In this document: in pieces, positions 24,501 through 37,014 of the stretch
How positions within the stretch are numbered: position 1 is the stretch's first letter
How the letters are laid out: every line of letters starts with the position of its first letter
NCBI GenBank assembly: GCA_037957365.1
Contig: JARHVA010001175.1
Coordinates: forward strand, 3,415,001 to 3,479,000
Direction: 5' to 3'
Origin: Torreya grandis
Taxonomy: Eukaryota; Streptophyta; Pinopsida; Cupressales; Taxaceae
DNA length: 64,000 nt
Translations under genes and position numbers: made by a program
The notes under the pieces: generated by a model
The model's database searches: none
The model's input: the letters and a program-made list of their open reading frames with translations, nothing else
Told to the model about the DNA's origin: nothing

Positions 24501-26200
24501 GCAACCATGTGCCATACATCTTTCCTAATATATACGTAGTGATGACTCTAGAAGATTAGGCCCATATAGAATAAGTAGGGTTGGGGGCTATGAGGCACTT
24601 TTAGCATGTGCCCTAAGATGTATCCATGGTTATAGTACTCATCATGAGATGGGATCCTACTATTAACACATTCTTTCTCTTGATTAGGGAGATGATTATT
24701 CTCCCTAAGGATATGCATAGGATTATTAGGCTCCCACTATGTGGTGAAGCAATTTACCATATCGAGCATGAGGAGTGAGAGGATTTTCCCAAGTACTTGT
24801 ATAGGGATGAGAGTAATTACTTATAATGTAATGTTGGGGGATTATATTACTCAATGTTATATTAGAGAGATCTGATTGAGATAAGGCTGATGACCATGAT
24901 CATGATCATAGTGACATGTTTTTGGGTTCTAGATTTAAGTAGTGAGAGGTTTCCTTATTTATTACTGGGGTTTTGGTGCAGTTGCTTCTAAGTTGGATGG
25001 TATTTTTTTGGGTGCCTATTTTTATTATGTAGATATATAGGGAGATGTGGGGGTTTAGGCACCATAAGAGATATGACATTAGTGTTAACATGGTTCTATA
25101 TTGCTGGGACTATGAGCATATTTGAGTGTTGAGATCAGTAGGATTATCATGGGCCAGCTATACTCAAATAGAGTTTTTGTTGGATTCATGTGATAGAGGG
25201 ATGATATGGATATATTAGGTGTATGAGGTGGTGCCCATGATGTTGAGTGGTTTAGCGGTGTACTAGTGGTTGGAGATATAACCTGGAGGTTATATATTTA
25301 GTTTTTGACATGGCTAGGGCATAAGAGGTAGACCCTCACCCTTCAAAGTTATAGAAGGATCATCAGTAGGTGAGAGGGGGAGGTGGATCTACTCCTATTT
25401 GATATGGTGCATCAACAATTTGGTTTAGTATAGGGTATCCCAATCATATTTCCTAGGTATAAGAGGGATGATTTATAGGTTCTATTGTTAGTGCCCTAAC
25501 CTGCTCCCATAGTTTTAGATGGTGGGTATGAGGAGCTCCCTATTAGGGCTCCAATAGATGATGATGGGTATACAAATGGATATATGGTATGGAATCAACC
25601 CATATATGTATATATAGATGTTAGTAGAGATGATGGATGCATGAGGATGATGGATGTAGATCCAAATGGTCATGATGGATAGGTAGGGGGATTTAGCTAC
25701 AACCTAGGCATAGGTATAGACATTATAATGATAGGTGACAAAACTATAGGGACATGCTATGAAATTTTAGGCATAGGTGGTGACCTTGATTGGTGAGTGA
25801 TATAAAGCAAGGATCTCTCTTAGGTTGGTGACATAAGAGAGAGATTCATTGAGGTAGAGAGTAAGGGTAGCCATAGTAACAGTAAGAAGACCACTAGACA
25901 TAGTACCATAGGTATGTTATCTATCCCTATGGAGGAGATTAGGTATTATGAGGCCATTATGTTAACAAAACTTCCTCTTTAGATGATATATGGTGAATAT
26001 CAGGCCAACTTGGTATGGAGTCCTTTTGTAGCTACTCCAAGATAGTGGGCTTTTATAGTGGGCCATACAGGGACAATAGGGGGTCCACTACTAGATGGGA
26101 GTGCAGGTGTAGCTATAGGTGGAGACAATAGTAGTGGCATAGGTGTAGGTGGGTCCAGTGGTAGTGGTGCCCCATGACCATGTTTTAGACATGTTTTGAT
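24500..26200 (+). pseudogene. Plant-mobile-domain (aminotransferase-like) reading, antisense passenger of element B
   Basis: On the + strand, opposite to gag-pol, one frame at about 24616-24770 reads MRWDPTINTFFLLIREM and then LPKDMHRIIRLPLCGEAI. This matches the plant mobile domain pattern: Trp-x-Pro-x-Thr-x-Thr-Phe, a GE-like step, D-V/M-x-x-I and a L-x-x-x-G-x-x-I step. Family knowledge: this domain occurs in MAIN/MAIL-type nuclear proteins of plants and in many transposon-borne copies. The rest of the domain is broken by stops. A Gly/Ser-rich run (about 26090-26180) ends in a TGA stop, as in low-complexity tails. The start is unknown. The identification rests mainly on one block of about 45 residues. 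Confidence 0.55.
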
Positions 26201-27480
26201 ATATATTGGTAGCAATAGGTGTACATGATTTTGATATCAGCCTACGTGCCAATGCAACAAGATGTACATGTTTTGAGAGAGAGGTTATACATTATTACAT
26301 GTATTATTTATGATGACATGATGTATATGATGTATGGTGTTATATATGATATTATGGATGATTTATGTTTATGGTTTACATGTTATTTTGACATTTATGT
26401 TTATTCTTATGGTTAATGATCTATGGTATCCTGCATATGTGTTCTGAGATGTTGACTCAGTAGCTTAGGCATGTGATATTTGAAATATAGCTATGATTCT
26501 TTGATTTTTCTCATGGATATTATAGGATGTGTTATGTATGGATATATGGTATATGATGATGTAATCATTAATGGTTTAAATTATGGTTATGATGATGTGG
26601 TTTGCATGAGATGTATTGTCGTAATGTTATGGATAGATTGGTAAATGACATATGATATTATTCTTGATTTGTTGGTTATTAATTTTATTTATGCTCATTA
26701 TAATGAATTAGGATATAGTATATGTTGACATGATGTTTTGATGGTAGATGGATAGGATTATTTTTATGGCATGATGTGATATGATGTTATTTCATGGTGT
26801 TTTGATCATAGATAAGTTGATGATGTGGTTCATGGATATAGATCATAATGTTATTCTTTTGATTTGATAATGATCATGGAGATAAAATGTGTATATGGTT
26901 AAAGATGTGATGATAATACATAAATCAAGTAGATAATAAACTAAATGTTTAGGATGGTGAGAGGAATCAAGTACTTCTACATGAACCAATAAAAGATAAG
27001 AAAAGAAACATAATGCCTCATCATTGATAAGGACAAAAAAAACATGAAGTTGGATTGGATTAATGAAAATAAACCTTTAAAATGATTCTCATTAGCATGC
27101 TTAGGTTGATAAATAGGTATCTTGATCATATTACATCAAGTAAGGTCATAGTCCCATGCATATGATATATGGAAGGAGGTTGGGTGAGACTGGATCCTTT
27201 TACAAGACTAACATGCCTCTTTTGGAGGCTTCTAAGAGGATAGTATAATAAAGTCTATGCTCATATATAAATTATAGATTGATCGATACAAGAATTATAC
27301 TAAGGAGAGCCAATTGTGGCTTTCTAAGATTATTTCTTTTATGAGAGTCAATTATGGCATTTCTCATTGAATTTAATTTTGCTTATGGGTTTTTACCTAT
27401 TTTGATTTTTTTGGGGGTTAGGAAAGATGATCGATGTGGGAAGATTCCATGAAATTACTATCTTTTGACAATTGCATTAC
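26201..27480. other. TATG/TGATG-rich low-complexity region of element B
   Basis: Between about 26220 and 26900 the + strand is rich in TATG, GATG and ATGAT words with few CG pairs. It follows the antisense reading and could be its 3' untranslated region. The short + strand open frame at 26219-26416 is a product of this composition. The rest (26900-27480) shows no domain. Confidence 0.45.
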
Positions 27481-27486
27481 TTAGCC

Positions 27487-27660
27487 ATCCTTCAAGGGAG
27501 TGGTCTAATTTTATGTGCCTAGTTCAAATGATTTTTATAGTTATCCTTCAAGGGAGTATTCCACCTTACATTTTGAAAGTTTAGATAATTTTAGAATATC
27601 TATCCTTAAAAGGAGAAGTCTATAAATGCTAAGAATGACCCATGACTTGGTTGTGACTTT
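27487..27660. repeat. Degenerate tandem repeat of about 57 bp, three units
   Basis: Units begin with ATCCTTCAAGGGAGT at 27487 and 27543, and with the variant ATCCTTAAAAGGAGA at 27602. Periods are 56 and 59 bp. Only the first 15-20 bases of each unit are well conserved. The array lies downstream of element B integrase. Confidence 0.55.
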
Positions 27661-27949
27661 GATACTAATTTTGAATTTGTTTGATTTTACTTGACATATA
27701 CTTGTTTATACATTCTCAAGGGGTTACCTTTATGAAGGTAAAGCTAGAGGTACATGAAATTTTAGTAGGTGAAAAGAGGTGTAGGTGACAATGACCATGG
27801 GAACTAATCTTGAGGAGATGGAAAGTACCATGAGAATCATGCCATGGGTAGAGCCATGGTACACATAGTTCAATATTAGGCTATGACTACAATGGATAAT
27901 CACATGATTTAGCTATAGTCGATTACCCCTAAAAAAAGGGAAATGATTA

Positions 27950-28960
27950 TGGTTGTAAGGGATGAGTTTTAGTTAGACCAATTGTGATTGTGATCCTTCT
28001 TTAACAATACAAAGGATGCATATGTGAAGCATTGAGAGGCTTAGTTTTTAGTTTTCCTTTGAGAGAGGACAAATGATAAGCTCCTAATCCATACTTATGA
28101 GTTATGATGTAAGGTCTAAACCAATTGAAAGAAAATTTACCTCTTTTACTTTTTTCTATATTAGTGATGTGTTGATTTTCATTGAGGATGAGATATCCAA
28201 TATTGAATTCTCACACTTTCATGTGTTCATTATAATCAAGCTTGATTCATTATTGATAGACATGAAGATGGGAAAGAGCAACCAAATTATGCTCATCAAG
28301 TAGCTCAAGTTGGGCTAAAAAATCTTGATGATAACCATCTTCCAAAATGAGATCACACAAATATATGTAGAGAGAAGGTATTTGGACCTAAAGAGGCAAT
28401 ATAGCCTAAGCTCCAAACATGAGAGAAAAAGGTGTAGCATCTGTAGGGGTTCAGATGCTAGTGTGATATACCCATAGGTGAAAGGGATGTACAAGTGTCA
28501 ATCCTGACCTAAAGCATTGACCATTTTGGTAAGCATGTTATTAAGGGTTTTTTTAGAGGCCTCTACTTATCAATTTACTTATGGGTGATAAGGTGATGAA
28601 AATATTAGTTTAATTTTAAATATGTCACAAAGACCTTAAACTTGTTAGTATTTGAAGGATTTTCTATTATCGGTGATGATCTTATGGGGAAAACCAAAGT
28701 TGTATATGATATGATGGGTGATAAATTTGAAAATATTTTTAGCTTTTATCGAGACAAGAGGAATAGCCTCCACTCATTTGGTGAAATATTCAGTCATGGT
28801 GATGATAGAGTGATGTCATTATGAAGAGTGGGGGTTAATTTCATAGATAAGGTCCAGACCCCATTGTGAAAAAATATAAAAATTAGTGGAAATTTGGAGG
28901 CCATGGATGGGTGAATGATGGAAATATACAGAGGATCCCTCCCATATTAGTGTAATGGGA
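27950..28960 (-). pseudogene. Element B integrase (degenerate)
   Basis: Read on the - strand from about 28900, the integrase core shows QWGLDLIYEINPHSS (first catalytic Asp in the GLD position) and IITDNRKSF (second Asp retained), followed by the family's post-core region and a C-terminal stretch to about 27950. Frameshifts and stops interrupt it. Plus-strand open frames here (28097-28303, 28642-28824) are shadows. It lies downstream of the archaeal-type RNase H, the usual Tat order. Confidence 0.82.
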
Positions 28961-28978
28961 GGTGCTTTGAATAAATTC

Positions 28979-29640
28979 TCAATGAGCATTCCTAGAGAGG
29001 CTAAACAGAACTATGCCAAGGTTGAGGTAGTCAAAGGTTTGTTGATACCAAAGGTTAAGTAGGATCTCCTCCACATTAAAGATGGTTGGAGTGTCTAACT
29101 TGATGTAGGAAGGTTTGGTGAGGTGATGGACAATGACTAATAGCTTAGAGTTTGATGGTGCTGATGGGATATAAGAAGCAAGATAAGCCATGGTGTTGAC
29201 AAAATTGTTGGTAGATCATGGGTTGGTTTGAATATGGTAGATTTTAAATGATGTCAAGATTTTTATGAATAGCTATTTATATATTTATAAAATCTCATTC
29301 TTACACTAGTAGATTCCATTGACTTGATTGACCACAAGTTGGAATTCATCAAAGATGTTGATTATTCAGACTCCTAAAGCTAACATGGTTTGGGGACCTA
29401 CTACTAGGGCTTCATATTCAACCACATTGTTGGTATATTCAAAGTTGAGTTTAAAAGATAAAGGAAGTGTTTTAATAATAAGGGGTATAATTATGATACC
29501 AACTCCCCCACCACATTGACATTTGGAACAATAGAAGAACATGGTTACATGATTGGTGAAGTATACTTGGGATATGTTTATGATGGACTCATCTAGAAAT
29601 TTGAGAGGAGGAGGTTGGTTGCTTGGTATGGGTGTGTCAG
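28979..29640 (-). pseudogene. Element B archaeal-type RNase H and linker to integrase
   Basis: On the - strand from about 29620 the frame shows GVGIIIIPLI, LPLSFKLNFEYTNNVVEYEA and QLVVNQVNGIY: the strand, substrate-loop and catalytic regions of an RNase H-like fold that degrades RNA in RNA-DNA hybrids. After a frame change it continues in 29191-28979 (MAYLASYIPSAP, then FNVEEILLNLWYQQ), the linker that precedes integrase. The domain directly follows the end of the RT-linked RNase H (KGQIITNQLADTPIPSNQPP, ending near 29620). B therefore has the order RT-RH-aRH-IN. Confidence 0.82.
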
Positions 29641-31080
29641 CTAATTGGTTAGTAATGATTTGCCCCTTAATTAACTTTTATTATAGGAAATCAAGGTCAC
29701 TCTTAGCTAAAATCATGAGCCACTTGGCCATATGATAGTTTTGGTATGGATTGGAGTTTATGTGCTTGAGTGGGTCAATATTGGTTATGACAAAAGTTTT
29801 ATGGTTAAGAAGGTAGGGGTGAAGTTTGGTGGCCAAAAAGACTAGGGTCAATCATAGTTTATCAGTGTAAGTATATTGAGTTTATTAGTCTATAAGGGTA
29901 TGACTAATGTAATAGATGGCTTGATCTTTTTGTTGTCCATCCCAATGGGCAAGCATTACCCCTAGGGAATGGTCAGTGGAAAAGATATAAAGGTAGAAAA
30001 TTTGGTCATCCTTAGGAGGTGTCAGGATAGGTGGAGATAGAAGGTAATATTTTAGTGCATCAAAGGCCTTTTAACAATCTACATTCCACTTGAAAGATAT
30101 GTCCTTTTTCAAGAGGTGATGGAAGGATTGACATCAATTTGAGAGTAGAGAATGGATTGGAAATTCCCCTATAAACTATAAAGTTGCTTAAGATTGGTTA
30201 GAAGTAGCATCTTGAGGATGTCTTTGATCTAGGATGAATGAACCTTGATTCCTTGGAGGGAAATGATGAATTATAGGAGTTTTCCTGATAAGAACCCAAA
30301 AATATATTTCTTAGGATTGACGTGGACATGGTAATAGATAAGTCTCTCAAAGATAATATTGATAATGGTTAAGTGGTCCTTGAAAAGTTTGGATTTTTTG
30401 AGGATGTCATCCACATAGTCTTCAATTATTATGTATATAAGATCATGGAAGATGTAGGTCATAACACATTGGTAGGTTGCACCAACATTATTAAGACTAA
30501 AGGGCATAACCCTATAATATAAATACCCCTATGGGTTGATAAAGGTAGTTTTATGTTGATCTTTTAGGGCAATAAATATTTAATTATAACCCAAGAATCT
30601 ATCTATGAGAGACAACATCTCACGACATGCTATAGGATCAAAATTTGGTCAATAAGAAGGGGAAAGTCATCCTTTGGGCAAGTGAAGTTAAGGTCACAAA
30701 ATACCACACAAATACATAGTCCCCCTATGGCTTTAATGATAGGCACAATGTTTGAAACCCATTGGGGATAATCAATGGGTTGAATAAAGTCAATAGAGAG
30801 GAGATGTTGAAGCTCTTCTTTGATAAAAAGGGCTATGTAAGAATTTATTCATCAAAGTTTCTATCTGATAGGCTCGGCATCATGATTGGTTATAATGTTA
30901 TGGGTGGAAACAGCCAGGTTAATGCCAAGGATATCATCATATGACTAGATAAATGTAATTTTGTGATCTTAGAGGAAGGTAGAGAAGTCCTAAAGTTCCT
31001 TAGAAGTTAGAGATTGGCCTAGTTTTACAATATGAGCATTTCCCAAAGTGCTTATATCAATATCCATAGTGGATTCATTT
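29641..31080 (-). pseudogene. Element B reverse transcriptase and RNase H (degenerate)
   Basis: The - strand frame 30507-30271 is a clean RT block: MPFSLNNVGATYQ, HDLIYIIIEDYVDD (YVDD at 30417-30406, both catalytic Asp present) and VNPKKYIFGFLSGKLL. Upstream, to about 31050, the fingers and palm can be read in pieces with shifts, for example SNIVPIIKAIGGLCICVVF. Downstream come the connection and RNase H, ending in KWLMILAKSDLDF and the KGQ...ANQLAD-like tail at about 29640-29740. The enzyme would copy element RNA into DNA. The broken frames rule out activity. Confidence 0.85.
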
Positions 31081-31949
31081 AGCATGGTTAAAGATTTAGG
31101 AGGTAAGTATTTATGGATGGAGGAATTAGGTGCACTAAGGTAGTTGATAATAAAATCATCATCCTATAAATATACAATGTTAATAATAAGAGAGTCTTCT
31201 CCCACTAGTTCAGGATGGATTAAAGGGATGGATACTACCACACCTTTTTTTTAATAAGTTAGGGGGATGAGGGTAATTATGTTGATGAAAACAAATTTAT
31301 GTGGGATGATGTATTCATCCTCACACTTAGGTAGAGGGGATACTAGTGAAGAAGAGGTCTCTTTTGAAATAGTGGTAGGGGTAGGTTGTTTGGCTTTCTT
31401 CTTATTAGGTAGAATGAATCCAAGGTTATGCTTCTCATGAAGCTTTTAGGTCTTAATCAAGGTCAATGTGTGTGGGATATGCTCATATCATCCCAATACA
31501 AACCCTTTCTAAGCACACCTATGGAGGTATACTTCAACAAAGTTTAGGTTATCCAAGTAAGATAATGTAGAGGTGAATGGTTGTGGTAAAGAGGTGGTGG
31601 TGGAAACATCAATCGGCTTGCCAATTCCTACATAGATAAATTGGGTTTGGAAACTTGAAGGCCCTAAGGGAGTAATAGCTCCAATGTTGGGGTTATAACC
31701 TAGTTGGTGGTTGAGTTTCTCATACTCCTAAGGAGTAGGGAAAGAATCGAGGGTAAAGAGATGATATTCTCCAAGGGTAAGGCATTGGAAGGTAGATACC
31801 AAGGGATCAAGTGTGGGTATCTAGTCCATACGAATAGACAAATTGGTAGATGCCTCTATGGAAGGAGAAGTAATGGATTCATTTTCCAAGGTTGAGGTCT
31901 TGGTGATGGATGCTTGGGGTGATTTTGTTAGAGGTAAGAGGACATAGGT
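31081..31949 (-). pseudogene. Element B linker between protease and reverse transcriptase
   Basis: Degenerate coding DNA between the protease tail and the first RT motifs. No separate domain, and no extra RNase H, is readable here, unlike elements A and D. Plus-strand frames in this stretch (for example 31704-31895) show no family features. Confidence 0.45.
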
Positions 31950-32420
31950 TAGTAGGTCATATTTCATGCTATAAAAGGGCTTAGGTCAACTTGTATGCTA
32001 ATAACCTGACCCTCATGATCAAATTTGACATAATGGTGAAGGGTAGAAGGCATGAAACCCATAGTATAGATCCAAAGTCTCCATAGAAAAACATTATACT
32101 AGAATTCACCTTTGACTACATAAAAGAGTTTTGGGGAGTGTGCATAGTTTAAGGTGAATTTGGAGGACAATGGTTCCGAAGGTAGTGGTCATGCTGCCAT
32201 TAAAGGATCTAAGGCTAGTTGAAGTTTAGGACATGACATTATTTGGTAATTTGAGTTAGTCATAGGCATGGGAAGAAATGATGTTGATGTTGTCTCCCCC
32301 ATTGATCATAACCAATTTGTTGTAGGTTTGGTTGATGTGGGAAATAATAAAGAGAGGAGGATCTATATCCTTAGGGTGGATAGAGGGTATCACTAAATAT
32401 TTGAAAGTAATAAGGGTAGA
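31950..32420 (-). pseudogene. Element B aspartic protease (degenerate)
   Basis: On the - strand from about 32330 the reading is LVMINGGDNINIISSHAYD, which occupies the place of the family's VLVDGGSSVNI-like active site. It is followed by LRSFNGSMTTTFGTIVLQI and, near 32030, GFMPSTLHHYVKFDHEG, the flap and C-terminal signatures of the protease in this gypsy group. The catalytic Asp is replaced by Asn. It lies between gag and RT as expected. Confidence 0.72.
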
Positions 32421-35400
32421 GAGTTTTAGATCACCTTTGAAGGCCTTTATAGGTGGGGATTCATCAGGTCTGACCTTAATAGCCTACATAGCTTCCATCA
32501 TGGCTTGATGATGGTGAGGTGAGGTGTAAATGAGCTTGTAGAGGCTCATCTTAGCTAGAGTCTAGTGGATCTACTTAAGAATGACCCTCTTGATGGATTG
32601 AGAGAGGTTAACCTTAAATGTGCCTAAGATGGTAACTCTGGGCTTAGCTGAAGATGAAGAGATTGGAATTTGGTGTGGTTTAGGATGAGAAGGTGGGTAT
32701 GTCAATGGGATGGATACTTTAGTCTTTCGTTTATCTTTTTATTATGATTATGTGACCAAATTTAATGGTAGGGATAAAGGGGAAAGGTGTGATAGGAGTC
32801 TGGGTAGATTCTCTGTCACTCTAAGGTGAGATTAGAAGATTATGGATGCATTGGCAAATAGTTGTTAGTTAAAGAGTTGAGGGAAGTTCATCTAGTAAAA
32901 TATCATCCTCATCATAAAGCTAGTGGATAATGGCCTAGAGAGCTTTACAATTATCCTTATCATAACTAGGTGTCCTATGATAGGAACAAATTTGATGGTC
33001 ATTATACCAACCTAGTTTCAAACCAAGAGGATCAAATGACCTGATAAGGGTAAAGTGAGGTAAGAGGCTTGTAGTAACCTTTGGAAAATGGTTGTATATG
33101 ATTTAGCTAGAAGTGGGAAAGGATTAGATATTTTGGTTTTGGTTGGTAAGATGGGCATGTTGGTAGTAATGGGTTTGGTGAGAGAGGGTTTAGGTAAGGT
33201 GGTTTATCTAGTCAGTGGTTTTGGTTTAGGTATGCTGGTGGTTGGGGTGTATGAGTTTGATAGTCTAGCTATTGGTAATTTTGGAAGGACTAGCACATCA
33301 GATAGTAAGTGGGATAGTGTAACAAATGGTAGTAGATGACATATGTTAAAAGGAGCTTATTTTTAAGGCAAAGTTGAGGGATGAAACCCTAAGATAAAAG
33401 GCAAGGTAGAGGGGGTATAATCCTAACCATGTGGCTCTTCAATAGTTTTTCCCCCTTGGTTGGTTTAGGTTGAGGTTTGGGTATAGTATTAGATGAGGTT
33501 AATTAAACTTTCAAGGATGGGTGAACCAAGATTTATGTAGGGAAGGAACCAATATTTTTGTGGTTGGTGGTGTGGTCATTAGAGAGGTAACTATTTTGGT
33601 TGACAGAGAAGGTGAGGGGTTGGTAGAAGTTTTGATCAATTTAAGAGGTGATGAAAGAATGATGGATTGGTTGGCTAAAGGCATGATAGAAGGTTTAGGT
33701 ATGTTGATGTAAGGAATCCCTAATTGTTTCCTAAAAGTGGTTTGATCCATGCATAGTTTTGTGACCATACCAAACTTTTGAATGAGTTTCAAAAAAGGTT
33801 TATATACCAGTCTAGCCTCCTAAGTAATGGGTGTCAAGGATAAACCTAAGTGCTAAGGAGGAGGATTTATAGCCTCATCTATTTCCTCAAGCAAGGGATG
33901 TAGTTTTGGAATAGGTGGTTACTCAGTGAGGGGTGTTTGTGAAAAAATTTCTCCCTTGGGCATGATGTCCATAGTTGTGGTTTTTCCTATAGTTAAGAGA
34001 AATAGTGGATTAGGAATGGTTATTTATTTAGATAGGTTATTAAAAGGGGTGTTTAATGATTATAAATCCTCTATGATTTAATCCAAGGAAAAAAGAACCT
34101 CCTTAGTTTAGGCCTCTGAAGGAAGGGAAAGTGACTCCACCACCTAGGTGGATGAAGCTGGGGAGAAGTAGGTAGGTTGGATGGTAGGTTGCCCATTGAT
34201 AAGTGTATTAAGGACCATATTGACTATTTGGGCATCATAAGCACTTTAATCTTGTGTGTTATCAATTTTAGAAAGGGCATGGTTGGGAAAAGGCTCCTTG
34301 AAGATATCAAGAGCTTGATTTTGAGGGGTATTGCAATTATCCAACATGAGTTCCCCCTTGTCGATAAGGATCTGAACAAAATTCTTGAAAGTATGAAATT
34401 GACTGACATCATGACCAATTACTTGATGAAAATCATAAAGGTCATTCTCATTGTACCAAGTAGGTACTAGATGAGAATAATCAAACTATTGATGAGGTTT
34501 GATGGGGGAAAGCTATATGAGGTTATCTTTTAGTAGTTTCTCTAGAATCGAGGCATAATATTCTCCAACTAGATTGAACTATTTTTGGTTACTTTGGTAT
34601 GGGTTCTTTTTGTTTTGGTTGAAGGTAATGGGAAAATTTTGCTGATTGAAATTGGGTGGAGGGGTGGTTTTAAGGACAACTACATTCGTAGTTTCCTTGC
34701 TCTTGGTTCTGGTGTTGTCTTGGTTGCCTAGTTTAGAGGAAGAGTATTCATTGGTCTTGAAGGTAGAGTTTTTGTTTTTTAACTTTAATTTTCCCTCATA
34801 TATGGCTCAATTTTATATCTCACATGCCATGGTACAATATTCATCAAAAGCTCTAAATCTTTGGACATGTAGTGTAGAAGATATATGTTTGGTACAGGCT
34901 TGAGCAAAAAGATCTATAAGTTTAGGCTGAGGCAAGGAAAATTAAAGCTAATTAATCAAGCTTCTCTAATGGTTGACAAAGTTGACAATGGACTCATCAT
35001 AATTTTTTTTGATATAATAGATATCGATGATAGATACCTTCTTTCAAATTTTAATGGAAAAGTGATCTAAGAAGACTTGAGCTAGTTGGGTGAAAGAAAA
35101 TATTGAATGCTTCGTAATGGCACTATACCAGTCATGTGTCGATATAGATAAAGACATACAGAAATTTTGGAGGAGAAGGGTATCACCATAATAAATCATG
35201 TAACATGCATGCCTAAAATCCCTAAGGTGTTTTTGGGGGTCCTCCTTGCTCTAAAATTTGGTAAATTTTGAAAGCTCTCATTGAGGAGGGTAAGGTCTGA
35301 TAGGGATAGAGGGATTAATAGGTTCATTAAAAATATGATCATAAGATAGGATGTTATTAACACCTATAATGGATGAATTGAGGTTTGTCATCTTGTCCAT

Positions 35401-36240
35401 GATCATCTTCATTAGATCAGTTTGAGGTGGTAGACTAAAAGGGTTGTATGGTGGATACTATGGTTGAGACTGAGTAACATATTGGTAATTGTTTGGTGGT
35501 TGAGAGGCTATCACATTTGGAATGTGGATGATAAAGGCTGGGTAGGTGATATGTAAGGATATTCGATGATGGTGATAGAGTAGTGGGTACATACCCTTAT
35601 AGGTTAGGGATGTATCCTAGATTAGGTGAAATAGGTACTTGTTGAGGGATTCTTGTGGATCAAGCATGAATGGTAGTTGGGTTGGTAACAAAAGGAGAGG
35701 TAATGACCTTCATGATAATAGGTGGTGAAGTAAAAGGGATAAATACCCCTAATATTGGTAAATGGGTATTAACCAATGGTTAGGGTTAGCAGAGGGAAGG
35801 TTGGTAGTGATGGTGGTAGGTGCTCCAGTAATAAGTGCAACATGATGGGTTAATGGTAGGGTTGTTTCTAAGGTGGAGTCGTCATTGGTAGTGGTGAAAG
35901 GAATAAGGGTAGTAGTTGGTTAGATAGGTTGGTTTTCAATTGTTGCATCAAAGGGGTTAGTAGATAAATATGTTTGGGTAATTTAAGGTTGGGTGGTAAC
36001 CATGGAAATAGGGATACCCCTCATAAGGTAGGATGGCATGCCATAAAGAGGATCCTAAGTTGGAGTTGGAACTGGGGCATGGTGAGGGGAGGTGTTAAGG
36101 TAGTGCTGAAGGGTAATTGGATTGTTGTCTACAAAAGTGGTAAAGTCCATGTCTCCTTAAAAAAATACTTGAGGGAAATTAGGGATTCCAAATGGATGAG
36201 GTAAGTCTTCTACCTTAGAGACATAATCCATAGATGAAGA
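32421..36240 (-). pseudogene. Element B gag (degenerate, long)
   Basis: From about 36240 the - strand encodes a Pro/Thr/Ser-rich N-terminal part. From about 35280 a retrotransposon gag core follows: EDPQKHLRDFRHACYMIYYG, then DWYSAITKHSIFSF and LAQVFLDHFSIKI. A long Asn/Gln/Thr-rich region follows; the frame 33792-33511 is one open piece of it. Near 32990-32900 a segment reads ICSYHRTPSYDKDNCKAL, a C-x2-H...C form that several plant gypsy gags have in place of a CCHC knuckle. The product would form the particle and bind RNA. Plus-strand frames in 33088-36204 are shadows. Gag is nearly 3.8 kb with its spacers, large but usual for Tat-like elements. Confidence 0.75.
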
Positions 36241-36992
36241 AGAGGTTGATTTGAGTGATGGGTTCTACTCTACTAGGTCTCTTCACTAATGGTGAGTGAG
36301 AACCATATAATAAAGGGGGAAATAAAACATGAATAAACTCACCACTTAAATATTAATAAGACAAGAAAATAATCAAGTCAATCAAAACACACACTATAAA
36401 GTACATTAAGCCAAGAGGTTAGTTTTAATCTTGCTTTTAGATTTTGCCTTAGTTTATGAGAATGTGTGATAGAAGTTGGCTTACAGATCAGGTACTATAG
36501 AAGTATTCTATGGTTTGTTTTAGGGTGTTTAGGTGCTCAAAATAATATATATTATAATCTATATGTGGTTTGGTATTAAGTCCTACCCCTCACTTCACAC
36601 AACACAATGATAAGGGTGCCAGGTGCTTAGCCAATATATATTGATATCTAAAAATTATACTCAACTAGAGAGCTGAGTTGGTTCTCCCCTTGGTAATGAT
36701 CTCAAAGTAGGATTTTTGGGAAAGGGTAAGGTGACCACTAGGTGATGAAATCATAGTTGGTCCTTGTCTCAAATTATTGTGACGTTTAATTGATGAGAGT
36801 GGTTTGGCTAGTGTGTGCAACAAAAGTGGTGCTATAATAAGATTAATGTGCTTTAATTCAAAGTGAACTAATATTCAAAGAAGGTAATATATGTAGTTAA
36901 TTTTAATCTCAAAAGAAATTTTAGTTTCAATTATAAGCATAGATAAAGAGAAGAGCATATAAATATAAAGAAAAACATGAGTAAAGACTCTA
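36241..36992 (-). other. Untranslated leader of element B
   Basis: A+T-rich DNA between the primer binding site and the gag start, with no domain or array recognised. Confidence 0.5.
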
Positions 36993-37011
36993 GGTCCCAT
37001 TGAGCATGCCA
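36993..37011 (-). promoter_or_regulatory. Primer binding site of element B
   Basis: On the - strand it reads TGGCATGCTCAATGGGACC, three bases inside the 5' LTR (which ends ATGAAACA). The TGG start and GGGACC end match the general form of tRNA-primed sites in plant Tat-like elements. The exact tRNA is not determined here. Confidence 0.72.
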
Positions 37012-37014
37012 GAA

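Noticed and set aside
22420..25091. Minus-strand open frames in the element B 3' LTR and the region next to it
   Set aside because: No domain was recognised in any of them; they occur in LTR or low-complexity DNA and look like chance frames.
26000..26215. Pro-rich - strand open frame
   Set aside because: It is the complement of the Gly/Ser-rich + strand tail of the PMD-like reading and has no domain.
28642..28824. Plus-strand open frames at 28097-28303 and 28642-28824
   Set aside because: The - strand here is element B integrase with the GLD and TDN motifs; these are antisense shadows.
33088..33339. Gly/Val-rich + strand open frame, and similar + strand frames across 29328-36204
   Set aside because: They lie opposite the gag-pol reading of element B, which has recognisable domains on the - strand, so they are shadows.
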